Source: Linnemannia schmuckeri (Eukaryota > Mortierellomycota > Mortierellomycetes > Mortierellales > Mortierellaceae). From it: a stretch of 64,000 bases of DNA. A model generated the notes under the pieces. The model did no database searches. It saw only the letters and a list, made by a program, of their open reading frames with translations, and was not told the DNA's origin. The stretch covers positions 1,178,001 through 1,242,000 of the forward strand of contig JANATG010000004.1 of assembly GCA_029449235.1 (NCBI GenBank). The letters run 5' to 3'. Both the position numbers and the translations under genes were made by a program. This document shows, in pieces, positions 44,000-55,725 of this stretch (the first letter of the stretch is position 1; every line of letters begins with the position of its first letter).

Positions 44000-45694
44000 A
44001 TGGGAAAGTTCCAGCGCTCAAAAGTCACAACCCGGCAATCAGGAAGCGCACCGGCGCCAACTTACACCGTCAATGACCTCCTCGTCCAGGCCAACCAGGC
44101 TCTCGACACATTCGAGTTTGAGCTCGCCCACCAGTTTGCCATGCGTGCCCTGCAAATGGAGCCCCAGAATCTGTCTGCTCTCGAGGCTGCCGGTTCCATC
44201 GAGGTCGAGCTCGAGCTGTTCAACGAAGCAAAGGAGGTATGTCTATCAGGGTGACATATGGCACTATCAGGAACCGTATTTGCTTGCAAGCAACTACAGG
44301 AAGAATACACCCTGCAAGGATATCCTTTGAACCGGATCGCGTCTCTTAACCTGCCCTTCACTCGTCTCTCGACCCGTTCACTTCGATAGCACTTTCTTCA
44401 ATGCGTCAAGATTCAGCCCAACTCTGGATACTCAAAGTTCATGTACCTCGGTCAAATGTCGGAGCAGCTGGAGGCGATCTCATATTTCCAACAGGGCGTC
44501 AACCTCATGATCGCCGAGCGTGCGGCCATGCCTCAGGATCTCACTAAAGGAAGCGAGTACTTGATGTTGTCCAGCAAGATCTCGTCCGCACTTTGCTCCA
44601 TGACGGACATCTACCTTACCGACTGCTGGTATGTCACCCTGCTCGATACGCTCGTCTTTGTGTCATTGCAGCATAAGCTCGACTTGACAATGAATTGACT
44701 TACAGGATGCAGGGCTGACTACAGAAGAGGCATAGGAGACGCACCAAATAAGCTCGCCTTGACAATGGAATATTTGGCTTTCAAGGCGCAAAGGCGACTT
44801 TCAATACAGAAAATCATTGGATATATGCAAAAAATGAAAATAAGCTCGACTTGAAATCAGGAATATGACTTTCAGAATGCAAGGGCGATTACAGAAAAGG
44901 CAAAGGAGACATGCGGAAAAAGTGCACATTAATGCTAAAAACAAGGATATTTATGACTTCTTTTTCATCCCAACCGTTCTACTTAAAAGTTTCGAGCCTA
45001 ACGCGGAATCGCAGTGCGAGACTTACTTGGCACAGGCGATCCAGATCGAACCTGTGACACCGGAAGTATACCAGACTATGGCCTCAGTCAGATTGAGTCA
45101 GCAGCGTGTGGATGAGGCCAAGGCAGCTTTGGCTCAAGGATTGGCATTGTGGTTGGGATCGGACCCAACTGAGGAGGATGGACCTACACCCGACTACGAG
45201 ACCCGTCTGGCTTTGGTCAAGCTGCTGTTGGAGACTGCCATGTACGATGAGGCCTTCACGGTCTTGAACGGTTTGATCGAGGAGAACGACCAAGTCCCCG
45301 ACACTTTATATCTCTTTGGATGGGCCAACTACATTGCTGCCGAGGAGGTCGACGAATCCTCGCCTACCGCTGACGAGGAAAGGAAAGAGCAGCTGGAGAA
45401 CGCTAGAGAGGCATTAAACGCCTGCGTCAAGGTACCTTTTGCAAATTTTTCGGACGTTTATGTTTGTGCTACTTGGTCCCTCTCATTTGTCACCTGTATT
45501 TACTCTTCCTTACTATATTGTTTCATTATAAATAATAGCTTTGGCACGCGACAGAGTCCACAGATCAGCCTTTGCTGCAGCATACCCAGGAGCTCTTGGA
45601 GACCATCACTCAAGTTTTGGGACCAGAAATCGAACAGGAGGAAATCGAGGGCGGCGAGATTGAATATGAAGATGATGATGAGGAGATGAACTAA
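44000..45694 (+). CDS. ACL4: ACL4-like TPR chaperone of ribosomal protein L4
   Basis: Four exons (44000-44236, 44390-44628, 44990-45431 and 45539-45694) give 357 residues, close to yeast Acl4 (387). Tetratricopeptide helices run through the protein: LLVQANQALDTFEFELAHQF, the segment after HFLQCVKIQP, CETYLAQAIQIEPVTPEVYQ and TLYLFGWANYIAAE. It ends in an acidic tail EYEDDDEEMN. The TDCCFEPNAESQCE junction restored by splicing fits the family's DLC-x-E-x-x-AE-x-x-CE pattern. In yeast, Acl4 captures newly made Rpl4 and escorts it to the nucleus for 60S assembly. The second intron carries degenerate tandem repeats. Confidence 0.8.
44673..44920 (+). repeat. Three degenerate ~75-92 bp tandem repeats inside an ACL4 intron
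   Basis: Units start with ATAAGCTCG at 44673, 44748 and 44840. They share further blocks such as TTGACAATG, GACTTTCA/GACTTACA with GGATGC or GAATGC, and GATTACAGAAAAGGCA or CTACAGAAGAGGCA. The first and third units are most alike. The repeat accounts for most of the 361-bp intron. Confidence 0.7.
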
Positions 45695-48287
45695 ACTCCC
45701 CTTCTTGTCGCATATACATACACACGCCTACTTTTTTTTTTCTTTTTTCAAAACAATAACATAATAAACCATAACCGCATTCCAGCATTGAAAAAAAAGG
45801 AACCTGGATCGTCTAGTAGGTAAAGCGATTAGATCAAGAAAAGGAGGAGCACAAGCACGAATGATACATGGGTTCGAGGTGCCAAAATATCCGATTCGAT
45901 GCGGAGGATGGGTCATCTAGCACATATCTACTTAATTACTAGGCCAGAGAGAGTGCATGAAGAAGGCGCAAGGTCAAATCTCACCGAGCATACGCTCACT
46001 TGCTTTTTAGTTTCCATTTACAGCCGCAACGGCATCAGCATTCACTCCTTCTCTCGCGGTAGAAACAATGAAAGAAATGAAGGCGGCCTGTGATTGGTCG
46101 AAGTAAGATGTGGACACTTTGCGCTGTCAGGTCCACTCGACCGAGATCAAATGTTGTCCGTGTATTGCAATTTGAACAAGGAAAAGAAAGTGAGGAAGAG
46201 TAGTTGGTTCACTTGATTTTGTTTATTTTTTTTGTTTGAACATGGACTCATTGTGATGTGCCGTTGAGGAGGAGAGAATTGCAAAGTTGTTTGTCAAAGA
46301 ACTTGACTTTCTTTTTTGCTAAAGGAAGAGGAAGGTACCCACGATTTTGCTTTTGTTGTAATCTTTTCTTTTGTAATTGAAGGCGTGGATGTTGATGGCA
46401 GGTATGCTTGTTCCACCGCAACGGAAAAAAAAAGGCGCCAAGCAATAACCTCGAAAATACAGTTCTTCTGTCCGGCTATTCTTTGTTCAAAAACTGCACC
46501 GCGGGCCGTGTGATGTGTGCTTTATGTGAAGGTCTACTAGAGTTTTATTCATCTTTTTTATTTTCCACGACACTCCTTCTTCCTTTGTTTATGTGGGTGC
46601 TCATCTCGGAAGGAGTTCATTTGGTTCGGTCCAGTAGCCGAGCGAATGCTGGACTGGATTGAAGGGGAAAACAGTTCAAGGAAAACAGAGTGCTGAGGGG
46701 TGGATAAAAGAGACGTTGACGAGAAGAACTGAGGGGCCAATGGATGACAAGCTGCTCGAAGGGAAAACCCGATTGAACATAAAAAATTCGTGCTCAGGAA
46801 CAAAGTTCGAGGAAGAGGAACGGCGTACAGCTCCTTAAGTGCTCGGAAGAGTGGGCCCTTGTCGCTGTCTTTCGTCTCCTTCTCGTCCTTTTTGTGCTCG
46901 ACAGCTGCATTGTCAATGTTAGGTGGTTCTCAGTCCAGATTTGCATTAACTGATTAGCAAAGTATCTCTTAAAGATAATGGAGGCAAAGAGAAACAAGAG
47001 TCGTGGTTGGTAGTCAGAGTCAGAACAAACATGTAAGCTTTATTGTTTATTGTTCACGAATCAATCGGGAAAATATAAAGAGAAATAGTGTGAGAGTGAA
47101 TAAAAAGAGACATGTCAATGGTGCCGGCCAGGCCTTGAATCCTTGACGAACAGCCGTAGCTAGACGCCCTTGCCAGTGTTCCAAGTAGCTTCCTATGGTT
47201 CGGAATATCCACAGGAAAGCACCTATTAGAGATGAACGGTGTTCATCGTTCTTGCGGCTCAAAGTCAAGCCCCCAGTAATTTGACAACATTAAACAACTT
47301 TTGACTCGCTTTTGTTGAAATGAAGGAAAAAGGTACAAGGAGATAAGCGTGTTGGTCTTAAAGGGTAAATTTCTAACGGAGTTTTGTGTCATGTCCAGTC
47401 CACCAGCAAGTCAGTAGTGAAAGAGAAAAATGGATACAAGAGACAGGCGTGTGCTCTTGTTCCTACTGGAATGGATTCTATTCACTCATGCAATAACAAG
47501 ACATGAAGAAGAAACGAAAACCATGTTGGCTTTTCTTTGTCGTACAAGTTCTGTACTTTAGACATATGACCATCTTTTCTCTCCTTTCCCCTTTGTTCCG
47601 TTGGTTCAGTGTGGCCAACCGCAATTGCGAAAAAAGAACTTTGTCCAGCCCACCCGCTCATGTCCTAAAGAGGCTAATAGGGGTGTCTATTTGAAGATTT
47701 GGAAGAGATGAGAAAGCAGCGACCAAAGAGCAACCCAAAACAGGTACTTTCCAGTCCATATGCCCTTTTTCAAATTGGGATTAGTGTCCCCTTCTACCTT
47801 TCGCTTGTTGTGAACATTCGTAACACAAGCAAAGAAGATGGTCGATGTGTGTGTGAACTTCAATGTCCTTGAGCGAGTAAAAGAAGAAGACCGAGGCCCG
47901 CTCTTTTTTATCCCTGTTTATGTTTTTGTTCAATTTCAATCGCAACAGATGCTTACCCAGCTCATTCCCTCGCTATTGTTACTATTGTTGTTACTTTTGT
48001 TCCTGTGCGAATAGAATCCTACGGCACTCTCCTCTCTCTCTGCCTCCTCTTCCTTTTACTCTATTGTCGTCGTTTGTTTGGGAAACTGGTTCGATCGAAT
48101 AATGAAGGAAAAGCTTTTGCCACTTGCACCCTTTCGTTTACAGTTTGGGAAGAGTTAACATAAATATCGGACCATCCTACTTTCTTCTACTTTCTTTTTT
48201 CCTAGTGCCGTTTCCAACGTCCACTCACCCTCTCCTTTTCACTCCCTCCTCCTTTCCCTCTCTCATCCCAATATTCTCCCATCCACC
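45695..48287. other. Gene-poor intergenic region
   Basis: There are 2.6 kb between ACL4 and the first OPT gene with no recognisable coding region. A tRNA-like stretch at about 45800-45890 has A-box and B-box resemblance but does not fold into a convincing tRNA. A C/T-rich tract at about 48010-48280 precedes the OPT pseudogene and resembles the leader of the intact OPT gene. Confidence 0.5.
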
Positions 48288-50716
48288 ATGGAGAAGGAAG
48301 AAGTCATCCACGAAAAGTACGAGAACGAGAAGCAGTATGACGACGTCGAGCCTCAAGTCAACCTCGAGGAGGACGATGACTCCCCCATCGAGGAAGTCTG
48401 AGTTACCATCGCCAGTAAGTCTCTTCTCTTCTTTCTCTAGTACAATTCTCCTCTTGATCCCTCCCTTAACGCCGAAACTCAAGGGCTAATGGTTACTCTT
48501 ATTTCCTCTCTTAATCTACTCTACGACAGACACTGATGACTCCACATTGCCTTACAACACCTTCCGCATGTGGTTCCTCGGTCTCTTCTAAACCTGCATC
48601 ATCTCCTTCGTCAACCAGTTCTTCTACCTCCGTCAGACCCAGATCTCGATAGGTTACTCTGTCGTCGCCCTTCTCTCGCTCCCCATGGGTCACTTCCTGG
48701 CCCGTGTCCTCCCCACCCACCAGTTCAATCTCTTTGGCTTCAAGTTCTCGCTCAATCCCAGCCCCTTCAACATTAAGGAGCACGTGCTTATCGGAACCAT
48801 GGTTGCCTGTAACCAGGGCACTGCCTATGCTGTCGACATTGTCATTTTGCAAAAGTTGTGGTACAACAGCGAGAAGTCCTTTGTTGCCGACATGTTCCTT
48901 GTTCTTACAACCCAAATCACGGGTTTCGCCATCGCAGGTAGCCTTTTGAACTATCAGGATGGTCAGTGCATTGCATGCTTCAACTGTGGGTATAAAAAAA
49001 ACTGACCATTTATTTTTTTTCTATACAATTTCATGCCACATAGGTGCCATTCGCCGCTTCTTGGTCCGCCCTGCTCACATGATCTGACCTTCGACCCTAG
49101 TCACTGCTTCGCTCTTCCGTTCGCTCCATGCCCAACGCGATGAGGACGATAACGGTCGCATGTCGAGAATGAGATACTTCATGATCATCGCCGGTGATTC
49201 CTTCGTCTACTACTGGATCCCCTGTCTGATCTTCCCCACCATCGGCTACCTTGCCTGGATCTGCTGGATCAACCCTAACAATGTCGTCCTTTCCCAGCTT
49301 ACCAGCACCAGCGGCCTCGGTATTGGTGTCATTGCCCTTGACTGGTCTGCCGCCTCGTACTACATCGGATCACCAGTCACCCCCTGGTTCGCCCAGGTCA
49401 ACATCTTGGTTGGCTTCATCCTCGTCGCCTATATCATGGTCCTTTGGGCCTACTACTCCGACCTCTGGGGCTCTAAAACCTTCCCCATCGTCACCGCCTT
49501 GTTGTACAGGGGTAACGGCTCTGAGTACGATAAGAGTCTTGTCCTCAACGCCCAAGGTATCTTGGATGAACAGTTGTACGTTGACTATGATCCTCTCCGC
49601 ATGGACTCATTCTTTGCTTTGACCTATGGAGTCGGTTTCGCCGGTCTGACTGCCACTATCATTCACGTAATCTTGAACAACGGTCGCGAGATTGTCGAGC
49701 GTTGGAAGTCTGCCCGCGCCGAGAACGAGGATGTCCACTCGCGCTTGATGCGTGTCTACCCCGAGGTCCCCGACTGGTGGTACGGTCTTCTCTTCATTGT
49801 TACCTTCGGTCTCTCCATGGTCACCTGTGTTGTTTGGGACTACATGCCTTGGTGGGCCCTCCTTCTCGCTCTTGGTATTGCCATGTTCTTTGTCTTACCT
49901 GTCGGTACTGTCCAGGCTGTCACCAACCAGCAACCCGGTTTGAACATTGTCACCGAGTACATCATCGGTTATCTCTTGCCCAGTAACGCCATTGCCAACG
50001 TCACCTTCAAGACGTACGGTTACATTGTCAACGTCCGAGCCCTCAACTTTGTCTCTGATTTGAAGTTGGGACATTACATGAAGATCCCTTCAAAGATCAT
50101 GTTCATGGCCCAGTTGATCTCCGCTGTCATCTCCTGCATTATTAACTTAGGTACTGCTACCTGGTTGATCAACACCCGTCCCAACGTCTGCACCCCTGCA
50201 GGTGCCCCCTTCACTTGCCGTTCGACCAAGACCTTCTACTCAGCTTCGATCATTTGGGGTGCCATCGGACCCGCCCGTGTCTTTGGTAACAAGGACGACG
50301 CTCTCTACTCGCCTGTCCAGTGGTGTTTCCTTGTCAGCGCCCTCCTCCCTCTTATCTTCTGGGCTCTCTCCAAAAAGTTCCCTAACGTCGGCTGGTTGAG
50401 GCTTGTCCACTGGCCTGTGTTGTTGGCCGCCACCTCCAACATGCCTCCCGGTCTTCCCTACATGTACACCAATGGTCTTGCCCTCGGCTTCATTTTTGCC
50501 TTCTGGCTCAGACGTTACCGTTACAACTGGTGGTCTCGTTACAACTACCTCACCTCCGCGGCACTTGACTCAGGTGTGGCCATTGCAGGATTGGTTATCT
50601 TCTTTGCCCTCCAGGCCTGGGACATTAGCTTCCCTACTTGGTGGGGTAATCCTGCTAATGGTGTCCTTGACCACTGCCCTCTCGGCGGTGCCAACTACGC
50701 CGGTGATTCCTGGTAG
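48288..50716 (+). pseudogene. OPT-family oligopeptide transporter, copy 1, with three in-frame stops
   Basis: The inferred exons 48288-48414, 48530-48937 and 49044-50716 have intact splice sites and the same phases as copy 2. The reading frame is interrupted by TGA (48399-48401, where copy 2 has CGA for Arg), TAA (48589-48591, where copy 2 has TTC for Phe) and TGA (49085-49087, where copy 2 has TGG for Trp). There is no frameshift in 736 codons. Typical OPT features remain: a first helix at FVNQFFYLRQTQISIGYSVV, SIKEHVLI-like and LVLTTQ motifs, and many transmembrane helices. The conserved NPGPF motif reads NPSPF here. From ATG 49160, exon 3 alone could still make 518 residues without the first helices. 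I infer recent loss of function, with copy 2 retained. Confidence 0.85.
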
Positions 50717-53700
50717 TGGGTCTGATTAATTTTTCTTTATTTCCATTCACGACACTTTCCTATTAGTGCTGTTTATACCATTTAGCCTTGTAATAAATTG
50801 CTCGCACAATAACTACTTACTCGCCTTTCTGTCATTTTAAAAAATATCTTCACCTTGGACGCGTTCAGTGCAGCGCGTACATTTGATCAGCCGCCAATCA
50901 CAATAGCTGTCACCCTAGCCTCCATGCCAAAAAAGCGGACCAGTCCACATATTCAGCTCCGCAAATGGTCGTCGATGGTTCGTGCACTACTCTAAGACAA
51001 AAATGATGGCAATGAGAGGGAGCATGTCGATCGGGACGAATCAACCCCTCCCTGCTGACCATACTACCACCATCAACCCACGCGTAACACGTCGTATTTT
51101 TCCTGTGCAACGCACATGGTCGGAGTACCTCCACTTTTTTCATTTTTTCTTTCTTTGCACCGCACAAATCTCCCATTCCATCTCGTTCCTAGGCTTCTCC
51201 ACGCCGCCATCAAGGATGAGCAACTTGCCAGACATCGATCTAATCGGCTGTGATACCTGGGACGCATTATCGGATATCAGTACGACGTTGCTCTCACATT
51301 TTTTAAAACTCATCCGCTGAAACTCAAAAAAAGAGTATTGCAGAAATACGAAGACGCACTTTGGCAGCAATTACGACTTCTGGAACTGCCTAATCCTTCC
51401 ACAAAGTATCACCAAAAATGAGCCAATTGGAATTTTATTACAAGTCCATCGAATCAGGGGTTGTACAAAGAGTAAGTTTCGAGCGTCAGCATGCACTAAG
51501 ACGATAAATCAGTTCGGTAGTTGTAACAATTCTCTGCGTTCTATATTTTTCTCTTTTGGCCGATTTTCTATAAGATTGGTATAGTGAATGTACCACCAAT
51601 CCAAGAAACTCAGTTGACCAGCATACGGGAACAGCATTGAGGATCGTGTACTGAAGCGAGTATTGTTCAGATGTCCAGAAGAACATATTGATAAAGCACA
51701 CACGAGTATCTAAAACATATATCTTTCAATGACACCACGTAACAAAAAATGCAAGTGCACTTATAAAAAATACTCCTTACTGTAGTCGCTTGGATTAGCG
51801 CACTGAAAATACCAAGAACGGAGACTGGTGCCTATGCGCGAACCTCGATCCCCACTCCCTCGCCAATATTCAAGCATTACTGCTCGAACCTTTGCCAAAA
51901 CGAAAATCTACAAAGCGTAAGGCCAATACGATACCGTTCTAAAGGTAATTGTTTGAACCAATGTTCCAGGATGTAGTTTTTGACATAAACAAAAAAAACA
52001 CTTCCCTTCTGTTTTTCTTACATAGTTCTTTTATTTTCTCTATTAGAAAATAGAATCGGATGAGGAGAGTTCAAGGCCAACGCTGTGTCAGTTGTATGCA
52101 TGAAGTTGTCATTTTTTTTTTCGAACGCGTGCGAGAAAGATGAGCTCGAGAAATCGGAACCCAAACAGCTGCTATATCAGCACCCTTGCCACATCAAAAT
52201 TGTATGGTATTCAAAGAGGGGAGAAACGAAGAGATAAGGTTCTTTTCAATTTGGGTTTCTAGTCAAGGTCAAAGTCAAAGTCGACAACACGTTTTTCCAC
52301 TTCAAAAGAATATCGAGGTAGCCCCTCTGAAAGACTGACAACATCTCGCTTGATCAGCGATTAGATCTATGGCTTTTTTTTGTGCAGGTTTTGCCAGCGA
52401 CCAAAAAATAAATTTCATCAAGCTGTTCGATTGATTTACGCAGTGAGAATGTTTAATAGCGGTTGAAGGAGACGAATGTAAAGTGATTGTAAGGAGAATG
52501 TAAAGTAATTGTAAGGAATGGCTAGTTTGACATGAAACTAAATGGAAGAGTGAGGTGAGAGGAGCAAGAACGAAATGAAATAAAGAAAGGTGAGAAGGAG
52601 GAGGAAGCGAAGAGAGGTGAGGTCAAAGAAGGAATAAGAAGAGAGAAATAAAAGAAAGGGGACTGGTGGAGAAAAAGAAAGAAAAAGACGACGAGGAATC
52701 TCGCCTCCCTATCATGATGGACAGAAAAAGAAAAAAATGGCGCATGGACTTGAAAAAATAGGTTGCAATAATAAAATGCCTCACATTACAATTTTATTAG
52801 GCTGAGGGATTTACGTTTTTTTAGCATCTTCCTTAGTTCGTTCACTTTTGTCCTCACGGGTGGTGGTCCCGGTGTCCATATCCCCCCAAGTATGTCCAGA
52901 AGTCAGTGGTTCCTTACTAGAAAGCAAATGTCTCTTCAGCCCAGCACAGATGTACACTTCGGAGGTCAGTGTATTAAAGTTAGATATCGTATTTGCACTT
53001 CGGTTCGCCGTGATGATGTTGAAATTTAACAAACAAAAGAGGATGAGAAAAGGGATAACTAAGATGAAGGAGAGCCTCGTTTGTGAGTGCATGTGCGAAG
53101 AACTGCAATATGAGTTTGTAAGGTCAACACTTGTGGTCCTTGGCAGAAGGAAAGGAAAAAAGCGGGAGGGACATTTGGAGTCGAGACAAAACGTCAGCAT
53201 TTTTTAGCCCTACATGCTCACTCCATAAGTTCCAGCCATGTATTCAGGCACTTTTTCTCAAGGACAAAGAAAGAGCTAATAATATGATCTCTCTTTCAAA
53301 TGGCCGTACACCTCCACATAATTTTTTTCCACGCCTCCCTTTTGTCCATCAGATGGCTTGCTCACCGTTTCTGTAATCCAACGAACATTCTGCCACACAA
53401 CTATTTCACACAAAAAGGAAAAAAGGAGATGACTCGGAATCTCATATACGTAGGTGTATTGAAGGAATGAAGAGGGAAGACTCTTGGTTCTGTTGGATAA
53501 GAACGGCTATTAGATCCGAGATGCTCACCTGTCTTCTGTAAATCGGATCCCAGGCCGAGCAATTCGGGTCTGCTTTTGATACCTCCTCACTGCGTAGTCT
53601 TCCTCGACCAGACGTCGGTTGTAACTGTCGCGGTTGATAAGATGGCGAGGCTGAAGGAGGGAAGTGGCTTGTCATGGATAACAAGCAGGTCCAGGCAATT

Positions 53701-55725
53701 GGAAAGGGAAGGTATGGTTTTATTGCTTGGCACATTTGTTTTTCTTCCCCGGCTGCAGCCTTTGGGCACTGCATACGATTTCAAACCATCTTTCTTCTTT
53801 TTATTCCCCTTGGATATTACGCCACCTCTCCATTTGTGTCGAAAAATGGACTCTCAACTCTTAATTTTGGACTCAGCAACAAGCGGCGTGCGGCTTGGCC
53901 TGAGGGACTGGAGCTAAAGTGATACATGATGACTTCAATAGCGATCCTTTACCATGTTAAGACATATCTTTGAAGATGAAAGCGACGAATCTCATGGAGC
54001 TGGGTATTAGGCATGATCCAGGTTCAGAGTTGAGCGCCCAACCCTAAAAAAAAGGGGGCAATCCTATTGGATATGCATCATATTAGATGTCACCATGGTA
54101 ATTGGGGCTGATGGGAGAAAAGCAGGAGGAGGAAAGAGAGAGAAGGTGCGCGAGAGAGAGCCATTGAGCACTGAGAGTGTTTTTTTTGGGGAGAGACAAA
54201 GAGTGGGTGAGAACGTGCATGAGTATTCACAAATAATGAAAGAAGAAAAAAAGCAAGTGCTCACGGTGTTGAAACGATGGGAAACGACGGGAGAATTATT
54301 TTCTAAGCGAAATATCCTGACTGGATAAAGACATGGCTGTGTGAGAATGGCGCATGACAGAAAGAACGGGAGAATAAGTGACTTCGCAGACATATATAAA
54401 AGTGAGGGGAAAGGGATAGGCAAGAATGAAGGGTAGATGGATGCATGAGGATTGGTACCTTCTCTATTCGTTGGGTCATCTACAATATGTTGCTTTCGAA
54501 TTATCCGTTTCCCAGGACGTCCCAAGAAAAACCAGTGGCCTGATTGTGGTGACAGCGAGGGGCCTGGGCGATAGAGCATGTGTTTTTCCAGTGCACCTCT
54601 TTTTTCTTTTGTATGGGTCTGCCCAAAAGGGTTATTGTTGACCATTTTGCAGGTAATAATGCTAGGCCTTAAATGGCTGTGCGTTCTGCAATTCCACTGG
54701 ACCTTCTTTCCGCAGAGCTGTCTGTCTATCTGTCAGTGTGTCCGAAGAAGTTCATTCTCCTCGTCCCTTTCCCCCTTCCACCTTCTCCCCGTATTTGTGC
54801 ATGTTTGGCCCCTGTGCAAATAAACAAAAAACGTGTTGTGTGTCGGAGTGGTGAACCTTGAAATCAATTTTTCTGTTGGTTGGTTTGTCTTGGGTTGTGT
54901 CTGTTCGGCAGACACATCCGAGGGCACCTTATTATTGGGCCACAGACAAAGGGGCGGCTTCCAGTTGGCTCTATTGTTCGTGGATTGCCATGGAAGAGTG
55001 GAACAAAAAAAATAAGAGCACAGGTCGACAGACGATCGATAACAGCGTTTTGAAGGGAGAGGATGGACCACACGGTTGTCCATCCGTGGACAAAGACACA
55101 CACACCGAAAAAAGAGAAAGTTATGGGTAGAAGGTGCCGGAGTAAGCGTTCCTGGCTCAATTAACTGATGAAAGATGATACTGTATCCAGGAACCATCAA
55201 CACCCAATCACTGCGTCGGAATGCGAGACTTTTTAAGCATCGATGATTGTCCCCCCCCCTTTTTTTTTTTTTCGCCCTTTGACTTTTGTTGTTCACCCAT
55301 TCTTTTCTCTTTCTCTCTTTCCTTGTTTTTGCCTTTTCTCCTTTTCCCTTCACTTCCTTCACTCTTTTGTTTTCTATCTCTCCATTTTCCTCTCTCATCC
55401 TTCAATCGAAACACAACACTGCCCTTTCCTCCCCCTCTCATCATTAGGTCGTTTGACAATCATCTCTCCTCCTTTTCCCTTCCCTTCCCTTCCCCTCCTT
55501 ACTTCCCTGATCGATCATCACTCCTTCCTTCCTTCCCTCCTTCCCTTCATACCACTCGCATCACCTCCTGTACATACCCGCCCTTCCTCACTCCTTGTCG
55601 TCTTCCTCTTCCTCGAAACGCTCTCTTTTCCCTTCAAGGAACAACACCTCCTCGCTCCTTTATTACCCACATCCATAGAAATATCAATACCCTCTGATCC
55701 TCACTCTTTCTTAGTACACACACCG
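50717..55725. other. 5-kb gene-free region between the OPT paralogues
   Basis: Only short, unconvincing open frames occur. A purine-rich tract (about 52540-52740) contains GAAGGAGGAGGAAGCG-type runs, and short repeats of GTAATTGTAAGGA/GTGATTGTAAGGA occur near 52485-52520. The last ~480 bp (about 55240-55720) is a C/T-rich leader for the intact OPT gene. No transposase or RNA gene was recognised. Confidence 0.5.

Noticed and set aside
45800..45890. tRNA-like stretch with GTCTAGTAGGTA and GGTTCGAGGTGCC
   Set aside because: Box-like motifs only; stems do not pair convincingly and no clear anticodon loop is seen.
48399..48401. Programmed readthrough or recoding of stops in OPT copy 1
   Set aside because: Three different stops including TAA, no readthrough context, and the paralogue has ordinary sense codons; decay is simpler.
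54064..55398. Antisense open frames of 193 and 221 codons upstream of OPT copy 2
   Set aside because: Composition is low-complexity or follows the C/T-rich leader; no domain, splice structure or start context supports them.
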